Assembly (NCBI RefSeq): GCF_022808865.1
Contig: NZ_JAKZLB010000001.1
Span: 248,001 to 312,000 of the forward strand
Reading direction: 5' to 3'
DNA from: Geothrix oryzisoli
GTDB lineage: Bacteria; Acidobacteriota; Holophagae; Holophagales; Holophagaceae
Length of the DNA stretch: 64,000 nucleotides
This document shows, one piece after another, positions 10,159-19,157 of this stretch. The notes below the pieces were generated by a model. That model was not told where the DNA came from. It did not search any database and saw nothing but the letters and a program-made list of their open reading frames with translations. The position numbers and the translations under genes are program-made. Every line of letters begins with the position of its first letter. Position 1 is the first letter of the stretch.

Positions 10159-10896
10159 ATGACCGAACCGACCACCTGTCTCGAGGCCGTCAACCTCCAG
10201 AAGCGCTACGGCGACCGCACCGTGGTGCGGGACGTGAGCCTCTGTGTCGGCATGGGCGAGGTGGTGGGGCTGCTGGGACCCAACGGGGCGGGCAAGACCA
10301 CGACCTTCTACATGGTGGTGGGGGTGGAGGCGCCCGACCGGGGGGACATCCGCTGGCTGGGCCAGGATGTGACCGCCCAGCCGATGCATCGACGGGCACG
10401 ACTGGGCATCGGCTACCTGGCCCAGGAATCCAGCGTGTTCCGGGGCTTGACAGTGTGGGAAAATCTCATGGCCCTGGCGGAATTGCAGCCAGTCTCGAAG
10501 GCGGAGCAGAAGGACCGCTGTGAGCAGCTTCTGGCCGACTTCCACCTGGGCAAAGTGCGCGACACCCTCGGCATGAGCCTTTCCGGTGGGGAACGCAGGC
10601 GCTGCGAACTGGCGCGGGCCCTCGTGACCGAACCCCGGATCATGCTCCTGGATGAACCCTTCGCCGGCGTGGATCCCAAATCCGTGCTGGAGATCCAGGG
10701 ACTCATCGCCGACCTCAAGGCGCGAGGCATCGGCGTGCTGATCACCGATCACAACGTCCGCGAGACCTTGCAGATCGCCGACAGGGCCTATATCTTGGCG
10801 GACGGGATGATCATGAAACACGGCCTGCCCAGCGAAATCGCAGAAGATCCGGACATCCGCCGGGTCTACCTGGGCGACCGGTTCAGGTTGGATTGA
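10159..10896 (+). CDS. lptB: LPS export ABC transporter ATP-binding protein LptB
   Basis: LptB is the cytoplasmic ATPase that powers extraction of lipopolysaccharide from the inner membrane with LptFG and passes it to LptC. The 245-residue protein has Walker A GPNGAGKT at 40-47, signature LSGGE at 141-145, Walker B IMLLDEP at 161-167 and the switch histidine in ITDHNV. The sequence after the signature ([15 protein letters not shown]), the FAGVDP segment and the ILADG ending are characteristic of LptB rather than other ABC ATPases. rpoN starts at or just after its stop, the order found in many Gram-negatives. Confidence 0.96.
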   Translation: MTEPTTCLEAVNLQKRYGDRTVVRDVSLCVGMGEVVGLLGPNGAGKTTTFYMVVGVEAPDRGDIRWLGQDVTAQPMHRRARLGIGYLAQESSVFRGLTVWENLMALAELQPVSKAEQKDRCEQLLADFHLGKVRDTLGMSLSGGERRRCELARALVTEPRIMLLDEPFAGVDPKSVLEIQGLIADLKARGIGVLITDHNVRETLQIADRAYILADGMIMKHGLPSEIAEDPDIRRVYLGDRFRLD

Positions 10897-10898
10897 TC

Positions 10899-12464
10899 GT
10901 GGCTGGCCCCTTCCTCTCCCAGCGCCTGGCCCAGAGCCAGACCCTTGCGCTCACTCCCGCGATGCAGCTGAAGCTCAAGCTGTGGCAGATGAACCTGCAG
11001 GAGCTTTCGCAGACCATCGAGCGCGAGCTGGAGGACAACCCCCTGCTGGAGCTGGCCGACGATGGCGACGAGGTGCCGACGCTCGAGGCCATCGAGGAAG
11101 GGCGCGACTCTGACGTGACCGAGGCGGCCTCCGACCAGGCCGGTGATGGTGTGGAACTGCCCGAGGGGGTGGACACCATGGACCTGGGACCGATGCTGGA
11201 TGCGGCGGGCGAAATGAACCCCGAAAGCGATCTGGAGAAGTTCACGGAAGAAGGCGTGGCCCAGGTCCAGGAGACCGAGTTGGGCGCCGAGAACAGCTGG
11301 GATTCGGATCTGCCCCGGACCAGCAACCTGCCGGAGGAGGACCGGTTCTCCTGGGAGGACCGCCTCAGTGCCTACGAGTCCCTCCAGGACCACCTGGTGG
11401 GCCAGCTCTACGAGACCCTGGAGAACGACGATCCCCGGGCGGCCCTGGTGGAGCGGCTGATCGACCGGCTCGACCCGAAGGGGTTCCTGCGGATGGATCC
11501 TGACCAGCCCTCCGTGGAGGCCACTCCGGCAGCCCTGGCGGCAGACCTGGGCGTCACGGAGGAGGCGCTGCGCGCCGCCCTGGATGTCCTCCAGGAGTTC
11601 GATCCCTCCGGCGTGGGTTGCTTCACGGTGCAGGAGAGCCTGCTGCTCCAGCTCCGGCACGCGGGCGCTGAACCGGACGATCTGGCGGTGCGCATCATCC
11701 AGGACCACTCCGCGCAGGTGGCGCAGCGGGACAGCGCCAAGCTGCGCCGCGCCCTGGGCTGCACCGACGCGGAACTCTGCGTGGCTATGGACCAGCTCAA
11801 GCATCTCAATCCCTCGCCCGGCCGGGCCTTCGATCCCGAAGGCGAGCGGGTGGTGAAGCCCGACGTGGTGGTGCTCAAGGGCGAGGATGGCAATTGGAAG
11901 ATCTACCTCAATGACGAGGGCCTGCCCCGGCTCAAGGTGAACGGCGATTACCAGCGGTTCCTGGCCTCCAGCGACGCCAAGGCCGACAAGGATTTCATCC
12001 GCGAGCGCTTCCGCAGTGCCCGGGACTTCATCCGGGGCGTGGAGGACCGGAACCGCACGGTCCTGCGGGTCTCGGCCCAGATCGTGGAGCTCCAGAAGGA
12101 GTTCCTGGAGCACGGCATCGAGCGCCTGAGGCCCATGGTGCTGCGGGACGTGGCCGAGGCCACCGGCTTCCATGAGAGCACCATCAGCCGCGTGGTGAAG
12201 GCGAAGACCATCCACACGCCCCAAGGGCTCTACGACCTGAACTATTTCTTCTCGGCGCGCCCCAAGGATTCGGACATTTCCGCCACGGTGGTGAAGCACC
12301 GCATCAAGGCGTTCGTGCAGGCCGAGGACCCTGCCAAGCCGCTGTCCGACGAAGCCATCGCCGGCCTGCTCGAGCGGGACGGCATCAAGGTGGCCCGCCG
12401 CACGGTGAACAAGTACCGCGAGGAGCTCAAGATACCTCCTGCCTCCCAGCGCCGGCGCCGCTAA
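10899..12464 (+). CDS. rpoN: RNA polymerase sigma-54 factor
   Basis: Sigma-54 directs RNA polymerase to -24/-12 promoters and needs AAA+ activator proteins to open them. The N-terminal region I is glutamine- and leucine-rich (LALTPAMQLKLKLWQMNLQE) and is followed by an acidic region II. The core-binding region and helix-turn-helix follow, and the RpoN box ARRTVNKYRE lies near the C-terminus. At about 521 residues it is of normal length. GTG 10899 is taken as start; TTG 10893, overlapping the lptB stop, would add two residues. Translational coupling to lptB is likely. One candidate target promoter in this window lies before lpxC. Confidence 0.96.
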   Translation: MAGPFLSQRLAQSQTLALTPAMQLKLKLWQMNLQELSQTIERELEDNPLLELADDGDEVPTLEAIEEGRDSDVTEAASDQAGDGVELPEGVDTMDLGPMLDAAGEMNPESDLEKFTEEGVAQVQETELGAENSWDSDLPRTSNLPEEDRFSWEDRLSAYESLQDHLVGQLYETLENDDPRAALVERLIDRLDPKGFLRMDPDQPSVEATPAALAADLGVTEEALRAALDVLQEFDPSGVGCFTVQESLLLQLRHAGAEPDDLAVRIIQDHSAQVAQRDSAKLRRALGCTDAELCVAMDQLKHLNPSPGRAFDPEGERVVKPDVVVLKGEDGNWKIYLNDEGLPRLKVNGDYQRFLASSDAKADKDFIRERFRSARDFIRGVEDRNRTVLRVSAQIVELQKEFLEHGIERLRPMVLRDVAEATGFHESTISRVVKAKTIHTPQGLYDLNYFFSARPKDSDISATVVKHRIKAFVQAEDPAKPLSDEAIAGLLERDGIKVARRTVNKYREELKIPPASQRRRR

Positions 12465-12536
12465 CCGGGCTGAGGCCCCCTTTCCGGCACCGGATCCATG
12501 ATCCCCGGGCCACCCGGCCCTTTTCAGGAGTGTCCC

Positions 12537-12860
12537 ATGAAGGTCCATTACACCGGCCGCCACGTGGAGCTCACCGAGCCCCTGAAGCAGTTCACCAAGG
12601 AGCGGCTGGACAAGATGGCCACCTACCTGGACGACATCATCGACGTCCACGTGATCCTGGCCGTGGAGAAGCATCGCCACGAGGCCGAGATCACGCTGAA
12701 GACCCGCGCCAGCGCGTTCGTCGCCTCGGCCACCACGGATGACATGTACACCAGCATCACCCAGGCCGTGGAGAAGCTGGACGTGCAGGCCCACAAACAC
12801 CAGGGCAAGCGCAACTCCCGCCCCCATGAAAGCGCCAAGGCCGGCGCCGTCGAAGATTAG
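12537..12860 (+). CDS. hpf: Ribosome hibernation promoting factor, short form
   Basis: HPF binds the 30S subunit near the decoding site and stores ribosomes as inactive particles in slow growth. The 107-residue protein has the family start MKVHYTGRHVELTEPLKQFT, the segment KHRHEAEITLK and the basic helix ITQAVEKLDVQAHKHQGK. It lacks the C-terminal dimerisation domain of long HPF, so it is the short form. AGGAG at 12526-12530 supports the ATG at 12537. It follows rpoN by about 70 bases, as in many Gram-negatives, and is followed at once by a perfect terminator. Confidence 0.95.
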   Translation: MKVHYTGRHVELTEPLKQFTKERLDKMATYLDDIIDVHVILAVEKHRHEAEITLKTRASAFVASATTDDMYTSITQAVEKLDVQAHKHQGKRNSRPHESAKAGAVED

Positions 12861-12880
12861 TCATTCCCTCTTTTCCGATC

Positions 12881-12906
12881 AAAGGCGGCCCATCCGGGCC
12901 GCCTTT
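12881..12906 (+). terminator. Rho-independent terminator after hpf
   Basis: AAAGGCGGCCC and GGGCCGCCTTT form a perfect 11-bp stem around an ATCC loop, with A and T tracts at the outer ends. It lies 20 bases after the hpf stop and closes the lptB-rpoN-hpf unit. The symmetry would let it work in both directions. Confidence 0.85.
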
Positions 12907-12908
12907 GA

Positions 12909-12914
12909 TATCCT
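12909..12914 (+). promoter_or_regulatory. Candidate -10 element (TATCCT) for the zinc-ribbon/mqnC unit
   Basis: TATCCT lies directly after the hpf terminator and about 20 bases before the next ATG. The same hexamer occurs before several other genes in this window. No convincing -35 box is seen, so this is a weak call. Confidence 0.3.
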
Positions 12915-12933
12915 TGAAGGTCCGGAGTCCGCC

Positions 12934-13098
12934 ATGCCCGATCCCACCCATCTCTACGCCCCGAAGACCAGCACCGAGCCGACCCAGATCTGCGAGAAGT
13001 GCCGGAACCCCTACACGCTGGACCACTTCCAGCACGGCGTGGCAGGCCAGGAATGCGTCTGCCGCCGCTGCCTCCAGGTCATGGGGTACCAGGTCTAG
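12934..13098 (+). CDS. Small zinc-ribbon protein, function unknown
   Basis: A 54-residue protein with a CxxC pair at residues 20 and 23 (QICEKCRN) and a second cysteine cluster at 41, 43 and 46 (ECVCRRC), the layout of a small zinc ribbon. GAAGG and GGAG lie upstream of the ATG. Between the hpf terminator and mqnC no other start is plausible, and the mqnC ATG follows its stop by two bases, so the two are probably co-transcribed. It is not recognised as a named family. It might bind nucleic acid or a protein partner, but nothing in the sequence decides this. Confidence 0.65.
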   Translation: MPDPTHLYAPKTSTEPTQICEKCRNPYTLDHFQHGVAGQECVCRRCLQVMGYQV

Positions 13099-13100
13099 GC

Positions 13101-14201
13101 ATGCTGAGGGCCCTTGATACTCCCGAAGCGATCCTGGAGGGTGTCCTCCAGGGCCGCCGCGTCACGGCCGCCGAAGCGCTGCTGCTCCTGGAGCGGGCGG
13201 AACTTCCGGACCTCGCCGTGGCCGCCACCGCCGTGCGGGACCGCCACAACGATCCGCGGCGCGTGAGCTACGTCATCGACCGCAACGTGAACTACACGGA
13301 CATCTGCAACGTCTACTGCACCTTCTGCGCCTTCTACCACAAGCCCGGCGACACCCGCGGCTATGTGCTCACCAAGGAGCAGCTGAAGCAGAAGGCCGAG
13401 GAGACCCAGGCCATCGGTGGCACTGGCTTCCTCCTGCAGGGCGGCGTGAATCCCGATCTGCCCTGGGACTACTACCTGGACCTGGTGCGCTACCTCCACC
13501 ACGACCTGGGCATCTGGGTCCACGGCTTCTCGCCGGTGGAGATCCAGATGATGGCCAAGCTCAGCGGCCAGACGCTCGGCAAGACCATCGCGGACCTGCG
13601 CGAGGCGGGCCTCGGTTCCATTCCCGGCGGCGGCGCGGAGATCCTGGTGGACCGCATCCGCAAGAAGATCGCCCCGCTCAAGGGCGGCCGCGAGAAGTGG
13701 CTGGAAGTGATGGAGGCCGCCCACGAGGAGGGCGTCAAGACCACGGGCACCATGATGTTCGGCATCACGGAAACCATGGCCGAGCGCATCGAGCACCTGG
13801 AAGCCCTGCGCGATCAGCAGGACCGGGCCCTGGCGCGGAACAACGGCGGCGGCTACACGGCCTTCGCCGCCTGGCCCTTCCAGAGCGGCCACACCCCCTG
13901 GGAAGGCAAGGTGCCCAAGCCCACGGATGTCGAGTACCTCCGCACCATCGCCATCGCCCGCATCTTCCTCGACAACTTCGCGCACATCCAGAGCAGCTGG
14001 GTCACCATGGGCCGCAAGACCGGCCAGCTGGCCCTGCACTACGGCTGCGACGACATGGGCAGCCTCATGCTCGAGGAGAACGTCGTCAGCGCCGCCGGCA
14101 CCTGCTACAGCGTGAACAAGGACGAGATGACCCGCATGATCCGCTCCGCCGGCTACGAGCCCTGGCAGCGGGACAACATCTACGGCGAGATCCAGGGCTG
14201 A
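13101..14201 (+). CDS. mqnC: Cyclic dehypoxanthine futalosine synthase (radical SAM), menaquinone synthesis
   Basis: MqnC converts dehypoxanthine futalosine to its cyclic form in the futalosine route to menaquinone. The radical-SAM 4Fe-4S motif CxxxCxxC is at Cys69, Cys73 and Cys76 (CNVYCTFC). The segments LLQGGVNPDLP, WVHGFSPVEI, GLGSIPGGGAEIL and SWVTMGRKTGQLALHYGCDD match the MqnC branch, and the closing EENVVSAAGT region separates it from the related aminofutalosine synthase MqnE. The protein is 366 residues, normal for the family. The presence of this gene means the cell makes menaquinone by the futalosine route, as is common in anaerobic and acidobacterial lineages. Confidence 0.93.
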   Translation: MLRALDTPEAILEGVLQGRRVTAAEALLLLERAELPDLAVAATAVRDRHNDPRRVSYVIDRNVNYTDICNVYCTFCAFYHKPGDTRGYVLTKEQLKQKAEETQAIGGTGFLLQGGVNPDLPWDYYLDLVRYLHHDLGIWVHGFSPVEIQMMAKLSGQTLGKTIADLREAGLGSIPGGGAEILVDRIRKKIAPLKGGREKWLEVMEAAHEEGVKTTGTMMFGITETMAERIEHLEALRDQQDRALARNNGGGYTAFAAWPFQSGHTPWEGKVPKPTDVEYLRTIAIARIFLDNFAHIQSSWVTMGRKTGQLALHYGCDDMGSLMLEENVVSAAGTCYSVNKDEMTRMIRSAGYEPWQRDNIYGEIQG

Positions 14202-14237
14202 CCGGGGTCTTTCCGCCATTGCCTCCGGAGTCCCGCC

Positions 14238-16091
14238 ATGCCCGTCTACCGCTCCCGCACTTCGACCCATGGCCGCAACATGGCTGGCGCGCGCTCCCTC
14301 TGGCGGGCCACCGGCGTCAAGGACGGTGACTTCGGCAAGCCGATCATCGCGGTCGTTAACTCCTTCACGCAGTTCGTGCCGGGGCATGTGCACCTGAAGG
14401 ACCTGGGCCAGCTGGTGGCGCGCGAGATCGAGGCGGCCGGTGGCATCGCCAAGGAGTTCAACACCATCGCCATCGACGACGGCATCGCCATGGGCCACGA
14501 CGGCATGCTCTACTCGCTGCCCTCGCGGGACCTGATCGCCGATTCCGTCGAGTACATGGTCAATGCCCACTGCGCCGACGCGATGGTGTGCATCTCGAAC
14601 TGCGACAAGATCACGCCCGGGATGCTGATGGCCGCGATGCGCGTCAACATCCCGACCATCTTCGTCTCCGGCGGGCCCATGGAGGCGGGCAAGGTGCAGT
14701 GGCAGGGCCAGACCATCGCCGTCGATCTCATCGACGCCATGATCAAGGCCGGCGACAGCAAGGTGTCGGATGCCGAAGTGGACAGCTTCGAACGCTCCGC
14801 CTGCCCCACCTGCGGTTCCTGCTCGGGCATGTTCACCGCCAACTCCATGAACTGCCTCACTGAGGCCCTCGGCCTGTCCCTGCCGGGCAATGGCACCCTC
14901 GTCGCCACGCACGCCGACCGTCGGGGCCTGTTCCTCCAGGCGGGCCGGGGCATCGTCGAACTGTGCCGACGCTGGTACCAGGATGGCGACGCCTCGGCGC
15001 TGCCGCGGGGCATCGCCACCCGCGCCGCCTTCGAGAACGCCATGGCGCTCGACGTGGCCATGGGCGGCTCGACCAACACCGTGCTGCACCTGCTGGCGGC
15101 CGCCCAGGAGGCGGGCGTGGACTTCACCATGGCGGACATCGACCGCGTTTCGCGCCGGGTGCCCTGCCTGGCCAAGGTGGCGCCGGCCACGCAGCAGTAC
15201 CACGTCGAGGATGTGCACCGCGCGGGTGGCGTCCTCGGCATCCTCGCCGAGCTGGATCGCGCGGGCCTGCTGCACCGCGAGTCCGCGACGGTGCATGCGC
15301 CGACACTCGGTCAGGCCATCGAGGCCTGGGATGTGGCCCGGAGCGGCGACCGGACCGTACTCGACTTCTTCCGCGCCGCGCCGGGCGGCGTGCCGACCCA
15401 GGAGGCGTTCTCCCAGGACCGCCGCTTCCCGGAACTCGACCTGGACCGGGAGCACGGCTGCATCCGGGACTCCGCCCACGCCTACACGCGCGAGGGCGGC
15501 CTGGCGGTGCTCTACGGCAACATCGCCCTCAATGGCTGCATCGTCAAGACCGCCGGCGTCGACGAGAGCGTCTGGACGTTCTCGGGGCGCGCCCGGGTCT
15601 TTGAAAGCCAGGAGGAGGCGGTCGGGGGGATCCTCACCGGCCAGGTCGTGGCGGGGGACATCGTCGTCATCCGCTACGAGGGACCGAAGGGCGGGCCGGG
15701 CATGCAGGAGATGCTCTACCCGACCTCGTTCCTGAAGTCCAAGGACCTGGGCAAGGCCTGCGCGCTCCTGACCGACGGCCGCTTCTCAGGCGGGACCTCG
15801 GGCCTGTCCATCGGCCACGTCTCACCGGAGGCCGCCGATGGCGGCGCCATCGGGCTGGTGGAGGACGGCGACACCATCGAGATCGACATCCCCGCCCGCA
15901 GCATCCGCCTGGCGGTGAGCGACGACGAACTGGCGCGCCGGCGCGCTGCCATGGACGCCAAGGGTGATGCGGCCTGGAAGCCGGTCAAGCGGCAGCGTCA
16001 GGTGTCGGCGGCGCTGCAGGCCTACGCGCTGATGGCGACCTCCGCCGATCGCGGCGCCGTGCGCGACGTCAGCCAGATCCGGCGCCGGTAG
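14238..16091 (+). CDS. ilvD: Dihydroxy-acid dehydratase
   Basis: IlvD removes water from 2,3-dihydroxy-isovalerate and its methylvalerate homologue, the third common step to valine and isoleucine. The 617-residue protein starts with the family signature [20 protein letters not shown]. It keeps the iron-sulfur cysteines in [10 protein letters not shown] and [19 protein letters not shown], and ends with [21 protein letters not shown]. The long form resembles the proteobacterial 4Fe-4S type. The gene has its own spacing from mqnC (36 bases) and ends at a hairpin shared with the oncoming his operon. Valine codons look somewhat richer in GTC than in neighbours, which may hint at transfer but is not decisive. 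Confidence 0.96.
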   Translation: MPVYRSRTSTHGRNMAGARSLWRATGVKDGDFGKPIIAVVNSFTQFVPGHVHLKDLGQLVAREIEAAGGIAKEFNTIAIDDGIAMGHDGMLYSLPSRDLIADSVEYMVNAHCADAMVCISNCDKITPGMLMAAMRVNIPTIFVSGGPMEAGKVQWQGQTIAVDLIDAMIKAGDSKVSDAEVDSFERSACPTCGSCSGMFTANSMNCLTEALGLSLPGNGTLVATHADRRGLFLQAGRGIVELCRRWYQDGDASALPRGIATRAAFENAMALDVAMGGSTNTVLHLLAAAQEAGVDFTMADIDRVSRRVPCLAKVAPATQQYHVEDVHRAGGVLGILAELDRAGLLHRESATVHAPTLGQAIEAWDVARSGDRTVLDFFRAAPGGVPTQEAFSQDRRFPELDLDREHGCIRDSAHAYTREGGLAVLYGNIALNGCIVKTAGVDESVWTFSGRARVFESQEEAVGGILTGQVVAGDIVVIRYEGPKGGPGMQEMLYPTSFLKSKDLGKACALLTDGRFSGGTSGLSIGHVSPEAADGGAIGLVEDGDTIEIDIPARSIRLAVSDDELARRRAAMDAKGDAAWKPVKRQRQVSAALQAYALMATSADRGAVRDVSQIRRR

Positions 16092-16110
16092 TCGGACCGG
16101 GGACCCTCGT

Positions 16111-16139
16111 GACCCTCGGGATGGATCTTCCCGAGGGTC
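16111..16139. terminator. Bidirectional terminator between ilvD and hisG
   Basis: GACCCTCGGG and CCCGAGGGTC form a perfect 10-bp stem with a nine-base loop, exactly between two converging genes and reaching into the hisG stop codon. There is no long T run on either side. It probably serves both transcripts. Confidence 0.65.
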
Positions 16140-16788
16140 AGTCCTGGCCCTTCAGCGCCGCGATGAGGGCTCCGGCCAGGGGGCGGAGGCGTCCGGGCTC
16201 GCTGAGGTAGGCGCCGCGGGCGGCGACGAGGCGGGCGGAGGAGCGGCCGAGGATGGCCGTTTCCACGAGCCCGTGGGCCTTGAGGGTGCCGCCGGTCTGC
16301 ACCAGGTCCACGATGGCGTCGGCCAGGCCGAGGAGCGGCGCCAGTTCCGCGCTGCTGCTGAGGGGCACCAGCTCGGCCGTGAGGCCTTCCCGGGACAGCC
16401 AGGCCTCCGTGGCCTTCGGGAATTTGGTGGCCAGGCGCAGGTGCGGTCTGGCGCGCAGGTCCTCCAGGGTGACCTCGGCCTTGGCGCACAGCGATAGGCG
16501 GCAGGCGCCGAAGCCCAGGTCCGCCAGCTCCAGCAGGTCCATGTCCATCTCGTCGAGGGTGTCCGAGCCCACGATGCCGAGGGAGGCCACGCCGGCGGCC
16601 ACATAGCGGGGCAGGTCGGCACCCTTGAGCAGCAGGGCCGCCACGCCGGGCGTGGCCGTGGGGATCTGCAGCACGCGGGACTTCAGGGCCGCGGGGTCCA
16701 GGGCCAGGGGCGTGTGGGCCAGCTTCGGCACCAGCTCGTCACCGAGGCGGCCCTTGGGGAAGGCGATGAGAAGGGTCGAGTGTGTCAT
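16138..16788 (-). CDS. hisG: ATP phosphoribosyltransferase catalytic subunit, short form
   Basis: HisG joins ATP and PRPP to make phosphoribosyl-ATP, the first and feedback-controlled step of histidine synthesis. The protein is 216 residues and lacks the C-terminal regulatory domain of long HisG, so it belongs to the short form that works in a complex with HisZ. Visible signatures include IAFPKGRLGDELVP, the SLGIVGSDTL loop and the PRPP-binding region DAIVDLVQTGGTLKAHGL. Its start overlaps the end of hisZ by four bases (ATGA), which fits equal production of the two partners. It is the last gene of the his operon. Confidence 0.96.
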   Translation of the reverse strand: MTHSTLLIAFPKGRLGDELVPKLAHTPLALDPAALKSRVLQIPTATPGVAALLLKGADLPRYVAAGVASLGIVGSDTLDEMDMDLLELADLGFGACRLSLCAKAEVTLEDLRARPHLRLATKFPKATEAWLSREGLTAELVPLSSSAELAPLLGLADAIVDLVQTGGTLKAHGLVETAILGRSSARLVAARGAYLSEPGRLRPLAGALIAALKGQD

Positions 16789-17753
16789 CGGGGTTCTTCG
16801 AAGAGGTCGGGCCGAGTGGCGGCGAGGTCGAGGAGACGGGACAGGCGCACGCAGAAGCCCGCGGCCTGCCAGGGCCGGCCCAGGCCCGGGAAGAGGCGGT
16901 CGTAGCGGCCGCCTGCGGCGAGTTCCTGCTGGGCGCCAGGGGCCCACAGGCGCAGGGTGGGGCCGGTATAGAACCCGAGTCCCGCCACATCGGCCAGATC
17001 CACGCGCAGCTCGAGGTTGGGCGGCAAGATGGGGAGCAGGGCCTGGAGGGCCCGGTCCATGTGGCTCCGCTCCTCCTCCAGCAGGGCCGCATAGGGGCTG
17101 GCGGCCAGGGCGCCCAGGGTGCCGGGGCCGTCGAACTCGGAGAGCAGCGCCTCGGCGTGGGCGGTCAGCCGCGCCGCGGAGGGATGCCCGTCCAGGGCCT
17201 CGCGCACGCGGTGCGGTGCACGGCGCGAGAGGGCCGCCACCACGGCGTCCGCCAACTCGCCGAACAGGCCTTCGGCTTCCAGGGGGCGCCGCACCAGGGC
17301 CGCATTGCCCAGGTGGAGGATGGCGCTCTTCAGGCCCAGGAGGCCCGGGACGGCCATGAGCATGCGGGCCAGTTCCACGTCCGCTTCGGCAGCGGGTTCG
17401 CCTTCGGGCTGGAGACGCTCGCAGCCCACCTCGAAACGCTCCACCGCCTCCCAGGGCTGCACGGGCCGTCGGAACACCGCGCCCGCGTAGGCCACGCGGT
17501 CCGGCGGGGCGGGGAAGGTCCGGGCCAGCAGGCCCGCGAGGGCCATGGTGAAGTCCCAGCGCAGGGCCACCAGCTCGTCGCCATCGAAGAAGCGCAGCGC
17601 GCCGTCGGGCACGGCTTCCCGCAGGACGAGGGAGGGGTGCAGCTCACGGTAGCCGTGGGCGGCGAAATGGCCCATGAGGGTGCCTTCCCACTTGCGGAGC
17701 CGGGCGGCGGCGCTGAAAAGCAGGTCGGGGAAGTGGGGCGTGCGGACAGCCAT
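16785..17753 (-). CDS. hisZ: ATP phosphoribosyltransferase regulatory subunit
   Basis: HisZ resembles the catalytic core of histidyl-tRNA synthetase but lacks the tRNA-binding domain. It forms a hetero-octamer with short HisG and carries the histidine feedback site. The 322-residue protein shows class II synthetase-like segments, including LRWDFTMALAGLLART, VAYAGAVFRRP, WEAVERFEVGCERL and the motif 3-like GGRYDRLFPGLGRPWQAAGF. No anticodon-binding domain follows, which excludes a true HisS. Adjacent short hisG confirms the assignment. It follows hisIE directly. Confidence 0.93.
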   Translation of the reverse strand: MAVRTPHFPDLLFSAAARLRKWEGTLMGHFAAHGYRELHPSLVLREAVPDGALRFFDGDELVALRWDFTMALAGLLARTFPAPPDRVAYAGAVFRRPVQPWEAVERFEVGCERLQPEGEPAAEADVELARMLMAVPGLLGLKSAILHLGNAALVRRPLEAEGLFGELADAVVAALSRRAPHRVREALDGHPSAARLTAHAEALLSEFDGPGTLGALAASPYAALLEEERSHMDRALQALLPILPPNLELRVDLADVAGLGFYTGPTLRLWAPGAQQELAAGGRYDRLFPGLGRPWQAAGFCVRLSRLLDLAATRPDLFEEPR

Positions 17754-18403
17754 CAGGCGGGCCCTCCCGTGCGGTCGGCGTGGCGACGGTGGAGCACCTC
17801 CACCACATCCAGGAGGCTGGCCCCGCGCTCCAGGAGGAGCATGTCGAGGTGGAACAGCAGGTCCGCGGCCTCGCCGAGGAACTCCTTGCGGTCGTCGTTC
17901 TTGGCGGCGATCACGACCTCACCGGCCTCCTCCACCACCTTCTTGGCGATGCGGTCCACGCCTTGCGCGAAGAGCTTCTGGGTGTAGCTGCCGTTCAGGT
18001 CCGCCAGCGCCCGGCGGGACTTCAGCAAGGCTTCCAGGCGGCCCAGCCAGGGCAGGGTGGCGGGCCAAGGCTGAGCCGCGCTGGGCCCGCCTTCCGGATC
18101 CGCATCGAAGCAGCTCTCCGTGCCGCGGTGGCAGCTGGGACCTTCGGGATCCGCAAGGATGAGCAGGGCGTCCGCATCGCAGTCCGGGCGGATCTGGACC
18201 ACCCTGAGCCGGTTTCCGCTGCTCTCCCCCTTCACCCAGAGGGACTGGCGGGAGCGGCTCCAGAAGGTGACGAAGCCCGTGTCGAGGGTGCGCTGGAGGG
18301 ATTCCCGGTTGAGCCAGGCCACCATGCGGACTTCGCCGGCGCGGTCCTGCACGATGCCGGGGATGAGACCGGCGGAATCGAAGGTCAGTGCTGCGAGGTC
18401 CAT
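17753..18403 (-). CDS. hisIE: Bifunctional phosphoribosyl-AMP cyclohydrolase / phosphoribosyl-ATP pyrophosphatase
   Basis: The N-terminal HisI domain (about 1-110) opens the purine ring of phosphoribosyl-AMP. It shows MVAWLNRESLQRTL, the metal-site segment DCDADALL, and CHRGTESCF. The C-terminal HisE domain (about 120-215) removes pyrophosphate from phosphoribosyl-ATP and shows LNGSYTQKLFAQG, KKVVEEAGEVVIAAK and an EAADLLFHLDMLL helix. The 216-residue length is normal for the fusion. The ATG at 18403 lies one base after the hisF stop; a longer open frame reaching into hisF has no domain resemblance and is not used. Confidence 0.95.
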   Translation of the reverse strand: MDLAALTFDSAGLIPGIVQDRAGEVRMVAWLNRESLQRTLDTGFVTFWSRSRQSLWVKGESSGNRLRVVQIRPDCDADALLILADPEGPSCHRGTESCFDADPEGGPSAAQPWPATLPWLGRLEALLKSRRALADLNGSYTQKLFAQGVDRIAKKVVEEAGEVVIAAKNDDRKEFLGEAADLLFHLDMLLLERGASLLDVVEVLHRRHADRTGGPA

Positions 18404-18404
18404 G

Positions 18405-19157
18405 TCAGATCCGTATGGAGAGGTCGTTCTGGGCCAGGTAGGCCTTGAGGCGGGGGATGGGCAGGATGCCCTCGTGGAAGAGCGTGGCGGCCAGCACGGC
18501 GTCGGCGCCGTGTTCCAGGGCCTCCAGGAAGTGGACCTCCAGGCCCGCGCCGCCGGAGGCGATGAGCGGGATGGGCAGCTCCGAGGCCAGGTCCAGCAGG
18601 GGCAGGTCGAAGCCGTCGCCGGTGCCGTCCCGGTCCATGGAGGTGAGCAGGATCTCGCCGGCGCCGAGATCGTTGAGCTCCCACAGCCAGTCCACGGCCG
18701 CCCGGGCCGTGGGTTCGGTGCCGCCCTTGAGGTAGACGCGCCAGCCCAGGTCGGGATCACGCTTCACGTCCACGGCCGCCACCACGCACTGGCGCCCGAA
18801 GGCGTCCGCCAGCTCGCAGACCAGGTCCGGCCGCAGGGCGGCGGCGGTGTTCACGGCCACCTTGTCGGCGCCGGCGCGCAGCAGGCTGCGGGCATCGTCG
18901 ACGCTGGAGACCCCGCCACCCACGGTGAAGGGGATGCTCAGCTCCCGGGCCACCTCGCGGACCCAGGCCTCCCGCGTGCCACGGTTCTCCAGGGAGGCCG
19001 CGATGTCGAGGAAGACCAGCTCGTCTGCACCCTCCAGGTCGTAGCGGCGGGCCAGCTCCACGGGATGGCCCAGGTCGCGGAGCTGCTTGAACTGGATGCC
19101 CTTGACGACGCGGCCGTTCTTCACGTCGAGGCATGGGATGATGCGCTTGGCGGGCAT
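18405..19157 (-). CDS. hisF: Imidazole glycerol phosphate synthase cyclase subunit
   Basis: HisF takes ammonia delivered by HisH and converts PRFAR into imidazole glycerol phosphate and AICAR. It is a 250-residue TIM barrel with half-barrel repeats. The catalytic aspartates sit in IIPCLDVKNGRVVKG (near residue 11) and LLTSMDRDGTGDGFD (near residue 172). Phosphate-binding loops are VGGGVSSVDDARSLL and IASGGAGLEVHFLEAL. Its start overlaps the hisA stop by one base, and hisIE follows after one base. Confidence 0.97.
   Translation of the reverse strand: MPAKRIIPCLDVKNGRVVKGIQFKQLRDLGHPVELARRYDLEGADELVFLDIAASLENRGTREAWVREVARELSIPFTVGGGVSSVDDARSLLRAGADKVAVNTAAALRPDLVCELADAFGRQCVVAAVDVKRDPDLGWRVYLKGGTEPTARAAVDWLWELNDLGAGEILLTSMDRDGTGDGFDLPLLDLASELPIPLIASGGAGLEVHFLEALEHGADAVLAATLFHEGILPIPRLKAYLAQNDLSIRI

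Noticed and set aside
14238-16091. Horizontal transfer of ilvD
   Set aside because: Valine codon use looks slightly different, but the neighbours are also mixed, GC content is similar and no mobile-element traces flank the gene. A codon-usage computation would be needed.
16785-17753. Histidyl-tRNA synthetase
   Set aside because: The protein lacks the anticodon-binding domain and sits directly before short hisG, so HisZ is the correct reading.
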